DNA of 64,000 nt from Ambrosia x helenae (GCA_030844895.1 CM061224.1:71804567-71868566), one strand, 5' to 3'; numbered from the stretch's first letter, positions 33,693 to 44,796 are shown. Program-made: numbers and translations. The notes: generated by a model not told the origin, from the sequence alone.

Positions 33693-35479
33693 TCAGTTGG
33701 CGGCATCAACCCTTTTCTTGGTGGTATAGGGATAATATTCCTTGCCCGTGTCAACTCTCGTGGTCTGCCCACCAACATCAATTGCTGCTGAAGTGGCAGC
33801 AAGCGCAGCTCCAGCAGAGAGTGCTGTAGAAATACTCTTGCCTGCAAACACAGTTTATATTTATGGAATTAAACTTGAATATTCAAATTTATATTTACAC
33901 AACTTAAGGCCAATATTTATTGCAGTTTACAAAGCCAGCCACCTTTAGACCAGTTTTCTGGTAGCAATCGGTCGTAATCTAAAAGCTTTTAATCACCTTA
34001 GGAGTAACAAAAGTCAAAAATATATAAATACGAAAACTAAGACATATAACCAAACTACATCAAGAAACACTTTTTCATGTATACGTTGTTAATACAATAT
34101 TAACGTATTTAAAAACCACCTCCCCATTATTAATGCTAGAAGTGTAAACAAGCCAAGCCATTTGTGTGCTACACGAAACCGCTTGCAAGAAGCTCTAAAA
34201 ACAGGCTTAAAGGAGCTTGAGCCGCCAAAGCTCAGGCTCGGATTAGCTCGTTTACATCCCTAATTGATGCCTTTATAACAGCTTGCATGACCTGACATTT
34301 GATTGCTCTTTCAAACGTTCTAAAATTTTAGCGTCATTCCTATATCCATTTCAGTTTTCTCTATGGCAGATAAATATGTAACTTTGTTCTTCTGATTCTT
34401 TAATCAGTGCACTCAAGCTATATATTTCTCTAAGTAGCTGAATCTCCAACAAAACCTACTCACAACACACAAGCTACATTGTCGAAAGAATCATCGAATC
34501 AAGACCTACCCAAAGGCAACTAGATCAAAAAACTGAACAAGTTAAGAGAGCTAAACGAAGATAATAGGTGACTTTATTTATCCAATGCATACAGGTGACT
34601 TCATTAATCCTGTGCATATCTCTACTCGTTGTTATGAAACAGGATAAATTGCGCAACCTTTTGAAGTTGATTTGCATAACCGTTATAGTAGATGCTAAGT
34701 CACTACAAGGACTTTTCTTCTATGCATCCAGGTGACATAATTTATCCTATGCATACCCCTAATCATTGTTATGGAACAGGATCAACTGCTCAACCTTTTG
34801 AAGTTCATTTTCCGGATGCTAAGTCACTATAAGCACACTTCTTTGATATAATTAGGTATTATGATAACTACTGCTAAGCCATGTTGTAAAGATTCTGGTA
34901 AAATCTCCTAAGGTTTGTATTTTCCCAAGGTAATCATGTAACACAAGTGAAGCTTAATCAAAGATATATACGAGTTTCTCATCATTGCTACAAAGTAAAG
35001 CAAAAAAGCTACTATAAGCAATGGATTCTTCATAAGCACACATAGCAAAAAAATAATTATACTATGAAACCATTTAAAAAACCATCAAACAGCAGCAACT
35101 GGATATCTCCAAATTGCACAAGATTTGGTTAAACAACAAAATACTAACCTTTAAAACCAAGAATGGCAGCACCAGCAACGAACCCACCAACGGCTCCATT
35201 GACAAAGTCTCTCTTCATTCTGTAATTCTGTGTCAATTGCTCTACACCAATGTAGACGCCACCAATGGCAGCAAAAGTCAACCCATGGTTACCCATCATC
35301 CTTAATGTCCTAAGCAAACCCGGCAGAGCAACATTTCTCTCAACACGAGGTACATCTAACCAGGTAGCAACAACAGTACCCCAAATGGTCCCTGCGGCCA
35401 AACCAAATGCAGCACCTTTCATAGTTTTCGTCAATGAGGAATCTTCTTCCTCCAAGTATCTACGATCAGTAGTATCCAT
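33693..35479 (-). CDS. OEP163: Outer envelope pore protein 16-3-like (TIM17/22/23 family)
   Basis: Two coding exons, 35149-35479 and 33693-33841, join at a clean GT-AG intron (GTTAGT...TTTGCAG) to give 159 aa. Start MDTTDRRYLEEEDSSLTK is followed by the family core VPRVERNVALPGLLRTLRMMG, HGLTFAAIGGVYIGVEQL and RDFVNGAVGGFVAGAAILG. Exon 2 gives ISTALSAGAAL, GGQTTRVD and the tail EYYPYTTKKR. Glycine-rich hydrophobic segments form the four expected membrane helices. From memory the Arabidopsis OEP16-3 protein has the same length and layout. In plants this protein is found in mitochondrial complex I and/or chloroplast envelope. A non-coding first exon lies near 36554. No break is seen; the gene appears intact. 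Confidence 0.92.
33842..35148 (-). other. OEP16-3-like gene, coding intron
   Basis: This 1.3-kb AT-rich intron has a pair of related segments (about 34560-34690 and 34720-34850, sharing GGTGACTT/GGTGACAT...CCTATGCATA and AACAGGATCAACTGC-type text). No gene lies inside. Confidence 0.7.
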
Positions 35480-35485
35480 CGGTCT

Positions 35486-36640
35486 CTAGTAGCTAAATAA
35501 ATCAAAGTTCAGCATTCATCAGGCTTAAAGAAAGAGTTTAAGCTTGTTCAAATAAAGCTTGCACGGAACAACCAGAACATAAATCACATATCAGTGACAC
35601 TATCTTCATAGAAACATCAACTTTTTTGTTCTATCAATTCACTACAAGCGATACTTAACTTTAAGAAAAATTCGATTTTAATAATCCAAACTTTAACCCA
35701 TTTCCCAATAATCATCCATACTGACAATTTAACCAACTCTCCTAACTTTCAGTTTCGCCAAGGGGAATCCCAGTCATATAGTCGTCATAAATCTAGACTT
35801 GATTACTCTCACATTGATGATTATGAGCGAAATTGAGTGGAAATCAAGTGTATATATAAACTCATTACGCAAAAGACAATCCCATTCATAGAATCATCAT
35901 AAATTTACACTTGATTTCCACTCGATTTCACTCACACTGACGATTATGATCGAAAGGAGAAATGCACTTTCTTGCAAGCGAAATCGAGTGGAAATAAAGT
36001 ATAAATCTATAATAACTATGCGAGTGAGATTGCCCTTAGCAACAAAAGTAAAAGTTAAGCATGTCATTAATCAAACTATCACTCTGTCCGTACGAATTAT
36101 TATTAGCCAATAGGTACTAGTCCGGAACATTAAAATCCAATTAACCTAGTTTCAATCAGCTACAATATGATCCTGCAAAACATGTAAAACTAACCCTATT
36201 ATTTGCTCTCCTAATCAACCAATTTATTACTCTTAAAACTCAACAGAAATCAACAATCAAGCTCACTCATAATTTCTACCTAACATCATTTTCCATTTCA
36301 ATTCCACCAAAACCCTAGAAGTCCTAAACATGAAATAAAAGTATAACACGACTTAAACAGTTACAATTGATGCAATCATGAATTCAATGGATACATCTGC
36401 TATAAACAAGGCTAAAATGACGTAACATGATGCACAGTTTTTAAGTAGCAATCAGGAACAGCTAACCCTAGAATTTAAAAGTTAACGGATGAATCTGTTA
36501 GCCTATGATGAAAGAAAGATATAGCAGGAGATTTATAATGTAGTGTGTGCTTACCGGAAAACGGAGGAGACGTCGGAGCGTGATCGGAGTTGAGGTGAAC
36601 GCAAAGGATCGGAGGGAAGAGGGAGAGCTGATACTTTTGG
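35486..36640 (-). other. OEP16-3-like gene, 5' UTR exon and leader intron
   Basis: An acceptor (TTAGCTACTAG) lies six bases upstream of the start codon, and a donor (GTAAGCACAC) at about 36553 follows a GC-richer non-coding exon (about 36554-36630). The leader intron is therefore about 1.07 kb. It contains two related blocks at 35755-35880 and 35870-36030 with TCGAGTGGAAAT..AAGT and its reverse complement, forming an imperfect inverted repeat. Confidence 0.6.
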
Positions 36641-37239
36641 ATTTGTTATCGTATGGACCGGACCGGACCGGACCCTCCCTGGTATTAATTTATTTTTTTG
36701 GCTGCGGGTGCGGTTCTTGCGTAATTGGACGATTTCGGTAGGTATTTTATTTTGTTTTTCTTGACGTGATTGTATTTTATCGTGTTTATAAAATTAAACC
36801 TTGAAATCGTGTTAAAAAAAGTGCTCAATTGATATAATATTTATATACACTTCTCCACACATCATTAAACACAAAATATTATGGTGCTTGAACACATCAA
36901 ATTATGTGATTACACTTAAGGTTAAACGAGATAAGTTTAGAAACGTCATGTATCCTCCAAAATTCACCAGCCATATATTGAATTGCTCAAGCTTGTTCGA
37001 CAACTATAAAGAAATTGCCGGTGGGAATATCATAGCAACAAAAGGATTAAAGTTTTTCTAGAAATATCGAATATGGATACTGGTTTTGATGATACCAAAA
37101 CCATAACCATTGTTTTATGATGTGTACCACATCTAAGACCCACCTCCAAGACTTGTTCATGCATATATATCTTCCTTTCATTTATTTTTTTGCTTTGTTT
37201 TCAATGGTGGAGCAATGAATTGTTCGTTTCCTTTTTATG
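36641..37239. other. Promoter-side flank of the OEP16-3-like gene
   Basis: It begins with a run of GGACC units (GGACCGGACCGGACCGGACC, 36655-36674), then AT-rich DNA. No gene was found. The promoter must lie in the first part, but no clear TATA box can be chosen. Confidence 0.45.
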
Positions 37240-37560
37240 TCAAGTAGCGAGTAGTTGGAATTTTTATAAGACTATATAAACAAACCATGCACTTTGTTTG
37301 AATCATGAATGAAGTATGAATTAGTCTTGAGTTTCCCTCTGAAATTCTTCAAGCTTCTCTCTGTTTTCTTTTTGGCAATTGAATCTGATTGGTACGTATC
37401 AAATGGTATTAGAGCAGTCGTGATCCACATCAATTGACACTTTGAAACCGACCTGCGATTTATTCCGCTATGATTTTCACAAGTTGTTGGATCAAATCTT
37501 GTAAAAACCTGCACAGACGATCGCTATTCTTTAAACGGCACCACCAACTTCTGCCCCTTA
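37240..37560 (+). mobile_element. Relic of an LTR-retroelement end with degenerate primer site
   Basis: A TATA-like GACTATATAAA and the text GAATCATGAATGAAGTATGAA are shared with 50360-50425, and the following TTCTTC...TTCTCTCT..TTTTCTTT text is shared with 50840-50880. It ends in TGGTATTAGAGCAG (about 37402), a one-mismatch Met-tRNA primer site. It is likely the end of a decayed LTR. Confidence 0.45.
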
Positions 37561-37874
37561 CCACCATCACCACCCATGATATCATCGTTTAAACCATCTC
37601 CACCATCAACCGTTCACACCCAACCACTCCCTTCCAAAGTCAAATTTTGTACGAGTGAGTTCAAAATCCTCGTGAACACAACTCGCAGCCAAGACTAAAA
37701 CAGTGAAGAACATGCCACATACTAAGAAGGCGAATAATGCAAAATCTAAACCGCCTCTAAAGGTTTACGCCACAACCATGCAAATGAAGGTGCAAAATGT
37801 CGTAGGAAGGAACGAGTAGCGGCCACCGTGACCTATTACCGAGCATCATCCTATTACATCCTTGAGGACAAGAA

Positions 37875-38231
37875 TTGTTCAAGTATGGGGGAATGATGTT
37901 TTTACATTTGTTTGCTGGCTGTCCGATGTTTTTACAGGTGTGGCAGGCGATCTTTATGTGGTGTAATATTCCTAATACTATTATTTTTCATGTCCGGGAT
38001 CTTCTTTCAATCCACCGAACGGCCAAGGTTGAAAAGCGATCGAGGAAAGCCCTATGTGGTGTTGTACATACGGCTTTTTGGAGTATTTGGCGTGCCAGAA
38101 ACGAGCTCTTATTTAATCAGAAACAGGTAGCGGGTCGGCGGCTCTTGGAAGAAATAAAAGTGATGAGTTTTCAGTGGATTGTTAATCACGGGAAATTTGC
38201 GGAAATAAAAGTGATGAGTATTGGTATATAA
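37875..38231 (+). pseudogene. LINE ORF2 3' fragment (zinc-binding region end)
   Basis: The text LHLFAGCPMFLQVWQAIFMWC, IFHVRDLL and AFWSIWRARNELLFNQ matches the last part of the LINE protein at about 32890-33110 (HLFMGCSVFREVWQVVFSWC, AFHVRDLL, TFWSIWKARNDLVHNQ). It is a short 5'-truncated LINE end. The Tat element inserted about 50 bp downstream, at 38283. Confidence 0.8.
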
Positions 38232-38277
38232 GATTTAGGGTTTTTATATTGAGCCCACGGGCCTGAATTATCTGTAT

Positions 38278-38282
38278 ATATT
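38278..38282. repeat. Target-site duplication ATATT, left copy
   Basis: ATATT at 38278-38282 matches ATATT at 50270-50274, flanking the Tat element exactly. Confidence 0.9.
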
Positions 38283-39050
38283 TGAAGGGGTAGGGTACCG
38301 CTTTCAGGCGCACCCTACCCGCCATACAAAAAAGCCTCCACTGGAAGTTCTAACACCCGCGGGAAGAATCACTTCCAGGAGCACCACAGCGCCAAAGGCG
38401 CAGGGTCACCAGTTGGCAACACCCAAAGACATTCCCCTTGGACACCAACTTGCTTCCTCCCGTCAGATGTCAGCTGACAAGTGGTCAGCCGTCTGACATC
38501 TGACGCCCCTGCACACCATCCACAGCACGCCACGTGTGTGGTGGACGAAGAACCTCCCAACCTGCCAACCACGAGGTGACACGTGGTCCAATCAGAAGAA
38601 GCCCTCCCCAACTTGGATCACTTTATCTAACCAAGGGTTAGGATCCAACTAAGGGGGCCTACCAACCAACCGGCCCGGTCCCCAGGCCCGGCCCATTAAG
38701 GGATGAATGGGCTCCAGAATCCTCGGCCCATGCATCTCCTATAAAAGGAGGACTCGACCTCCTTTCTCTCCACGTTGAATACCAGCCAAGAAGAACGAAC
38801 ACACTTGTATTTCCACTTGTATCGTTATTCATACTATTCATTAATAGAGATCATCTTTCACAGTGGACGTAGATCTTACAAGATCGAACCACTTATATCT
38901 TTGTCTATCGTGTATGATTGTTTGCCATTCGTGTGTACAACCATAGACCAACCATTGTTGTGAGCTAAGGATTATACCCTGCTGCGAACACGAGTCGTTA
39001 CCTCAAATACTATCCTACACCTAACCCCTTTTATACTCGTTGTTTCTTCA
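38283..39050 (+). repeat. Tat element, 5' LTR with promoter
   Basis: It starts TGAAGGGGTAGG and ends TTGTTTCTTCA. A TATA box (TATAAAAG, 38740-38747) fits a U3/R promoter. A strong nested hairpin sits at 38461-38505: outer 13-bp arms CGTCAGATGTCAG and CTGACATCTGACG, inner GCTGAC/GTCAGC. Confidence 0.92.
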
Positions 39051-39115
39051 TTGGCGCCATCCGTACCGGCTGAAAGACTCACAAAACTTTCAAAACCACA
39101 TCCTTTACTCACAAA

Positions 39116-40819
39116 ATGGCTGATCTAACCCCTGTCGGATCCAAGGGAGCGACCCCCTCTACGGTCGTTCAGACCGCCAGAGCGGCAACTCTCCAAACTC
39201 CGGATAAGGACACGCAGCCAGCAACCATAAGGGAGGAAACACCGCCCCGCGCGGTTTCGGCCTCAGAATCCTCCGAATCAGACGCACCCAACACACCCAT
39301 GGACCCCGACGAGTGGCTCTTTAGAAAACAACTCAAAAACACCAAGATCTACCAGAATATGCTGGCAAAAATCCAAAACAGTAAATCTAAAAGCAAGGCT
39401 TCCCCCTCCGCCAAACACAGCCGGAAGGGGAAGGAAAAACAAACCACGCGTCCAAGGTCTCAGGGTGTAGGTCGCAGCAAAAACGCACGCGACCAGGACC
39501 TAGTAGACTCCGCGTCGGAATCCGACGGCTACCAACCCACCAGCGATTCAGACGCAACAGCCTCAAGGGCCAAAAGGCGGAAGCTAGCGAAAACAAACTC
39601 GGCGACATCACACCACAAGGAAGATGACGACCTAAACAAACCGTACAGGCCTAAGTCGTTCGCCCTAAGTTCAAAATTCTGTCAACGAATAGCCACCGCA
39701 CCCATAGAAAAACAAGCAAAACTCCCTAGCAGCATCGGCAGATACGATGGCCTGCGAGACCCCACAGACCATCTGCATGATTTCGAGTGCGCCGGAACCA
39801 CAGTCCTCTGGCCTGTACAGGTTTGGTGTCACCTGTTTGCACAAACCCTTACCGGCGCAGCCAGAGTTTGGTTCGACAACCTCCCCATTGGGGGCATCTT
39901 AGACTTTGATGACCTCATCCAAAAATTCAAAGATCACTTCTCCCATCTCAGACGGCATAAACGAGATAAGGCCCACATCCTCCTTTGCCAGCGCACAGAC
40001 AACGAGTCAATAGACGACTACATCGTGCGCTACAACAAAGAGGCGCTGCAAATAGGTTGTGGGGAAGAACTAACCCGCGCAGGCTTCATCCACGGAGTAC
40101 GCAGCGAGGATCTGATGAAAACCCTATCCGGAAAAACAGGAGTCCCTGATTCCTGGGAAGAAGTCATCAAGGCTTCAAAAATATACGCATCCTCGGAGCG
40201 CTCCATCAAACAACAGCGCAGATATAACCAAACCAACAACTCTAACAGAAACAAGGGCAAGCAATCCGTGTGGTCCCGCATTTCAGGACCAACAGACGAA
40301 GGCAAATACTCGCCCTCCATAGACGCCCGCCAGACGATCACAAACAGACAATCAAGGGACCACAAAGCCCAATCCAAGAAAACCACCGATTGGACGCCGT
40401 TAACCAAAACTCCCTCACAGGTACTCAAGACAGAGCAAGTCACTTTCAAGGAGCCTAAAGTGTTGGGCAAACGAAAGAACGTGGACCGCACCAAATACTG
40501 CGAGTACCATAACGATTACGTCCACCTAACGGACAACTGCTACAGCCTAAAGTTAGAAATCGAGGCGGCACTAAAGACAGGACAACTTGGTCACCTCGTC
40601 AAAAACGTTAACAGAGGCGGGCGCAACAACCAAGACGACAAGCATGAAGAGCCCGGAAAGAAACCAATCCGGAACCTACAAACAAGTTACATCAGGCACA
40701 CTCCGCATCATCATTGCAACATGATCTCCGACGCGGGAAAACGCCAAACTAAAGGAAAACGCCCAAGAGAGACCGACGACTCTTGGAAAGAGGTGGACGT
40801 CATCCTCCCCAGAGTGTGA
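39116..40819 (+). CDS. Tat element gag polyprotein
   Basis: This ORF of 567 codons starts 66 bp after the 5' LTR (MADLTPVGSKGATPST). The N-terminal third is Ser/Pro/Lys-rich and disordered-looking (repeated KSKSKAS, RKGKEKQ). The retrotransposon gag domain follows at residues 215-320 (GAARVWFDNLP, FKDHFSHLRRHKRDKAHILL, ESIDDYIVRYNKEAL). The C-terminal part is basic, with a CEYHNDYVHLTDNCYSLK zinc-binding motif typical of this lineage rather than a CCHC knuckle. It ends at TGA 40817-40819, which is in frame with pol. Capsid-like role in particle formation is inferred from family. No internal break. Confidence 0.9.
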   Translation: MADLTPVGSKGATPSTVVQTARAATLQTPDKDTQPATIREETPPRAVSASESSESDAPNTPMDPDEWLFRKQLKNTKIYQNMLAKIQNSKSKSKASPSAKHSRKGKEKQTTRPRSQGVGRSKNARDQDLVDSASESDGYQPTSDSDATASRAKRRKLAKTNSATSHHKEDDDLNKPYRPKSFALSSKFCQRIATAPIEKQAKLPSSIGRYDGLRDPTDHLHDFECAGTTVLWPVQVWCHLFAQTLTGAARVWFDNLPIGGILDFDDLIQKFKDHFSHLRRHKRDKAHILLCQRTDNESIDDYIVRYNKEALQIGCGEELTRAGFIHGVRSEDLMKTLSGKTGVPDSWEEVIKASKIYASSERSIKQQRRYNQTNNSNRNKGKQSVWSRISGPTDEGKYSPSIDARQTITNRQSRDHKAQSKKTTDWTPLTKTPSQVLKTEQVTFKEPKVLGKRKNVDRTKYCEYHNDYVHLTDNCYSLKLEIEAALKTGQLGHLVKNVNRGGRNNQDDKHEEPGKKPIRNLQTSYIRHTPHHHCNMISDAGKRQTKGKRPRETDDSWKEVDVILPRV

Positions 40820-40834
40820 GGCGGACCTTCCGCC
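40817..40834 (+). promoter_or_regulatory. In-frame TGA plus immediate hairpin at the gag-pol junction
   Basis: The gag stop TGA (40817-40819) is followed with no gap by a perfect 6-bp stem with a 3-base loop (GGCGGA-CCT-TCCGCC, 40820-40834). Pol continues in the same frame without another stop. This is the geometry expected of programmed stop-codon readthrough. The simple alternative is a chance stop mutation. Confidence 0.6.
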
Positions 40835-40885
40835 ACCGCGCCATTAATCGTCACCGCCGTCGTAGGACATTATCGGACGCAATCA

Positions 40886-43800
40886 ATGTTCCTAGACGGC
40901 GGAAGCAACACTGACATCATATATGATCAGTGTTTTCAACAACTGGACGAGGATGACAAAGCCCGCCTCGTCCCAGTCAACGCACCAATCTCAGGCTTTA
41001 TTGACGAAGTCATCATGCCGCGTGGCATCATCACCTTCCTGGTTACTTTAACAGATGGTACCCACGAACGCACAGAAATCTGTGACTTCATGGTCCTACC
41101 AGCCACTTCTCGCCACGATGTCCTACTAGGGCGGGAAGGCTTGGCAAAATTCAACGCCAACGCCTCCACCCCCCACCAAATGGTAGGTTTCCCAACCCGA
41201 ACCGGCATTGCAATAATCCGCGGCAACAAACAGTGCCACGCGATCGACGTGGCAAAACCACAAAAAACCCAAACCCGATCGGAACCGGAAAACTGGGTTC
41301 TGAACCCTAAATTCCCGGACCAAACGGTCATCATCGGCCAAGAAATCTCCAACACCATACGGGCGCACCTTAAACAACTGCTAGTAAAAAACATAGACAT
41401 ATTTGCCTGGCAACCATCTGACATGATCGGCGTTCCAAGAAACATCGCGGAACATAAACTCAACACGTACAGATCAGTGGAGCCAGTTGCCCAAAAGATG
41501 CGCAAAATGGGACCGGAGAAAACAAAGGCGATGAACGAACAAGTCAATGAACTACTAAACGCTGGCATTATCCGCCCAATACGCTACCAAACATGGGTCG
41601 CCAACCCGGTCATGGTAGGAAAAGCGACAGGCGGATGGCGCATGTGCGTCGATTACAAAGATCTAAACAAAGCTTGTCCGAAGGATTGCTACCCTCTCCC
41701 AGAAATCGACTTAAAGGTAGACTCCCTAGCGCCATTCCGCTTCAAATGCTTCCTCGACGCCTACAAAGGCTACCATCAGATCCAAATGGCGAAGGAAGAT
41801 GAAGACAAAACGGCCTTCCGCACAGACACGGGCATCTTCTGCTACACCAAAATGCCCTTCGGTCTGAAAAACGCGGGAGCCACATACCAACGTCTCATGG
41901 ACAGCGCTTTCATCCACGAGATAGGGGTGCGCTTGGAAGTATACGTTGATGACCTCGTCATCAAAAGCAAAGACGAAGACAACATGCTGGAAGACATCCA
42001 GAAGACATTCAGCCAACTGCGCAAGGTGCGCATGAAGCTCAACCCCAGCAAATGTTCCTTCGGCATGGAAGAAGGAAGATTCCTAGGCGTTGTAGTCACG
42101 CGCGACGGTTTCCGCGCAAATCCAGACAAAGTCCTAGCAATTGAAAGAATGCCTTCACCAACAAGCATCAAGGAAGTACAAACGCTAATGGGGCGCCTAG
42201 TCGCTCTCAACCGCTTCCTTTCAAATTACGCTTCAAAGTCCTTTCCATTCGTAGACACTCTAAAGAATTGTCTTAAGAAAAGTAATTTCCGCTGGACCCC
42301 TGAGGCGGAAAAAGGTTTTAATGAAATGAAAGAATGTCTTATGAATTTACCTACTCTCACAGCACCATTACCCAAAGAGCCGCTAACCCTATACCTCTCT
42401 GTAACAGAAAGGGCAATCGGCGCGGTACTTTTGGTAGACCGCAAAACAGTACAAACACCCATCTACTACATCAGTAGAACCTTGTTAGACGCAGAAACTA
42501 GGTACTCCACAATGGAAAAGTTGGTACTAGCTCTCATCCACGCTTCGCGCAGATTGCGCCGATATTTCCATGGCCACCCAATAAACGTCCTAACAGACTA
42601 CAGAATCAGTGACGTCCTACGCAAGCCAGAAACCTCGGGACGTCTAGCAAAATGGGCAATCGAACTAGGCGAAGATACCATCAACTACAAGCCCAGACCC
42701 GCAGTTAAAGGACAGGTCCTCGCTGACTTCGCCACCGAAATACCAACGGACAAAATCGCGGAGTGCCTCGCGGAGCAGGATCCCGCACAACCAACGCCGG
42801 AAAATGAAAGGTGGAACCTTTATACCGACGGTGCGTCAAACTCAGATGGTGCAGGTGCGGGCTTGCGGCTGATTAGCCCAAATAAAAAAGAATACAAATA
42901 CACCATTAGATTAGACTTTGCCGCAACAAACAATGAGGCAGAATACGAAGCGCTCCTAGCAGGCCTACGCATCGCACATCAAATGGGAGCCTCACATATC
43001 GAGGCGCATGTCGATTCACTACTAGTGGCGGGCCACATCAATGGCACATACGATGCAAGGGACGCCACAATGGCCCTATATCTACAACAGGCCAAACTAC
43101 TCATACGCAAATTCGTCTCCTGCACAGTCATTCACATCAACCGCAGCGAGAACAAACCCGCCGACGCCCTAAGCAAGATGGCTTCCACAGTCTTTGAGCA
43201 CATGGCCAAAAACGTCCGTGTCGAACTACAAGAAGCCCCATCAGTTCCTACAAGGCAAGTCAACGTCATCCAAACAGGAAACACCTCTTGGATGGCACCA
43301 CTAAAGGCTTACTTCACATCCGGAACGTTACCCGATAACAAAGCGGAGGCACAAAAGCTCCAGCACAAAGCCTTGCACTATCAGTTAACGGACGGAATCC
43401 TCTATCGACGATCATACCTCGGTCCGCTACTGCGATGCGTCGACAAAGAGGACGCCTCTTTCCTCATCAGAGACATCCACGAAGGCACATGCGGACTACA
43501 TGCAGGACCCAGAATGGTGGTGGCCAAGCTAATGAACGCAGGCTATTATTGGCCAAGCATGCACCCAGACGCAGTGGCAGAACTGCGCAAGTGCGACTCT
43601 TGCCAGCGCCACGCGCCAAACACCCTGCGCCCTAAAAACGACCTAATTCCCGTCACAGCGGCATGGCCGTTCCAGAAATGGGCAATAGACCTCGTTGGCC
43701 CATTCCCCACAGCACCAGGAAACGTAAAGTTCTTAATAGTGGCAATCGACTATTTCACAAAATGGATCGAAGCAAAGCCACTAGCAAAAATCGACGGCGC

Positions 43801-44521
43801 ACACACCAAAAAGTTCATATGGGAATTTATCATTTGCAGGTTCGGTTTGCCATATCAAATTGTAAGCGACAATGGAACCCAATTCACCGACCAACACTTG
43901 CAACAATGGTTGGCGCAAATGGGCGTCCAGCAGATCTTCACCTCAGTCGCCCACCCCCAAGGGAATGGCCAAGTCGAAAGGGCAAATCGAAGCATCATCG
44001 AAGGCATTAAAAAGCGGCTGGGGACCAAACGAACAGGATGGGTGGACGAGCTTCCACACGTCCTATGGGCAAATCGCATACTCACCAAAACCAGCAATGG
44101 CGAAACTCCCTTCAGCCTAACCTATGGCTCTGAGGCTGTCATTCCCGCCGAAATAGGATGCCCCTCCGCAAGAGTACTCATGGCGGAAAAAGGGCAGAAT
44201 GACAAAGAGCTACGACTAAACCTCGACTTGCTTGAAGAACGAAGAGAGCTCGCCGCCATCAAAGAAGCCAGATACAAAAGTCAACTGGAGCGCTACTACA
44301 ATCAAAAAGTTAAGTTACATAACTTTAACATTGGAGATTACGTTCTCAGAAACAATAGCGCTTCAAACGCGGAAAAGCAAGGTAAACTTGCCCCAACATG
44401 GGAAGGCCCCTACAAAATACAAGAAATTTTGGGCAAAGGCGCCTACGCCTTAGAGAAGCTCGATGGAACGCCTGTCCCGCGCTCTTGGAACGCGGCACAA
44501 TTACGCTTCTGTTACTTGTAA
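40886..44521 (+). CDS. Tat element pol polyprotein (PR-RT-RH-aRH-IN)
   Basis: The open frame runs on from the gag TGA; the first Met is at 40886, and 1211 codons are listed from it. The protease has LDGGSNTDII (DGG in place of DSG/DTG). The RT has MCVDYKDLNKACPKDCYPLP, MPFGLKNAGATYQRLMD and YVDDLVIKS. The first RNase H is recognised by STMEKLVLALIHASRRLRRYF. A second, archaeal-type RNase H is seen in LYTDGASNSDGAGAGL and NNEAEYEALLAGLR. The integrase has CDSCQRHA, WAIDLVGPF, IVSDNGTQF and HPQGNGQVERANRSI (DDE residues in place). No stop or shift occurs to the end (LRFCYL). If readthrough fails, translation would have to start internally. Confidence 0.9.
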   Translation: MFLDGGSNTDIIYDQCFQQLDEDDKARLVPVNAPISGFIDEVIMPRGIITFLVTLTDGTHERTEICDFMVLPATSRHDVLLGREGLAKFNANASTPHQMVGFPTRTGIAIIRGNKQCHAIDVAKPQKTQTRSEPENWVLNPKFPDQTVIIGQEISNTIRAHLKQLLVKNIDIFAWQPSDMIGVPRNIAEHKLNTYRSVEPVAQKMRKMGPEKTKAMNEQVNELLNAGIIRPIRYQTWVANPVMVGKATGGWRMCVDYKDLNKACPKDCYPLPEIDLKVDSLAPFRFKCFLDAYKGYHQIQMAKEDEDKTAFRTDTGIFCYTKMPFGLKNAGATYQRLMDSAFIHEIGVRLEVYVDDLVIKSKDEDNMLEDIQKTFSQLRKVRMKLNPSKCSFGMEEGRFLGVVVTRDGFRANPDKVLAIERMPSPTSIKEVQTLMGRLVALNRFLSNYASKSFPFVDTLKNCLKKSNFRWTPEAEKGFNEMKECLMNLPTLTAPLPKEPLTLYLSVTERAIGAVLLVDRKTVQTPIYYISRTLLDAETRYSTMEKLVLALIHASRRLRRYFHGHPINVLTDYRISDVLRKPETSGRLAKWAIELGEDTINYKPRPAVKGQVLADFATEIPTDKIAECLAEQDPAQPTPENERWNLYTDGASNSDGAGAGLRLISPNKKEYKYTIRLDFAATNNEAEYEALLAGLRIAHQMGASHIEAHVDSLLVAGHINGTYDARDATMALYLQQAKLLIRKFVSCTVIHINRSENKPADALSKMASTVFEHMAKNVRVELQEAPSVPTRQVNVIQTGNTSWMAPLKAYFTSGTLPDNKAEAQKLQHKALHYQLTDGILYRRSYLGPLLRCVDKEDASFLIRDIHEGTCGLHAGPRMVVAKLMNAGYYWPSMHPDAVAELRKCDSCQRHAPNTLRPKNDLIPVTAAWPFQKWAIDLVGPFPTAPGNVKFLIVAIDYFTKWIEAKPLAKIDGAHTKKFIWEFIICRFGLPYQIVSDNGTQFTDQHLQQWLAQMGVQQIFTSVAHPQGNGQVERANRSIIEGIKKRLGTKRTGWVDELPHVLWANRILTKTSNGETPFSLTYGSEAVIPAEIGCPSARVLMAEKGQNDKELRLNLDLLEERRELAAIKEARYKSQLERYYNQKVKLHNFNIGDYVLRNNSASNAEKQGKLAPTWEGPYKIQEILGKGAYALEKLDGTPVPRSWNAAQLRFCYL

Positions 44522-44796
44522 TTTTTGTAAAGACTTAGGCTACACATGCCTAAGCCATTTCTCTTTTTTGGGGAATCCTAAGAAAATTCTATCGCCTAAC
44601 TTAAAGTGTGCAATATCGGAACTTGGGTCTTCAAGGCATAAATACCATGTATCATTATCGCCGGACTCATTAATCAATCCAAAAACACACAAAGTAACAA
44701 ACAAAAGTTTCATTTATATAAACTATCAAAAAGAGGCGTTCAAGCTGCCTCAAGCTTTACAAAGACCAAAAGAAACATAACACATACAGAGGAATC
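44522..44796. other. Spacer between pol and the antisense gene of the Tat element
   Basis: These 275 bp lie between the convergent stop codons of pol and of the antisense gene. They would be the shared 3' UTR. The text contains AT-rich segments and no ORF of note. Confidence 0.5.

Noticed and set aside
40936..41568. Open frame of 210 codons on the minus strand
   Set aside because: It lies opposite the intact pol frame of the Tat element and reflects its codon composition; no domain, and not joined to the real antisense gene.
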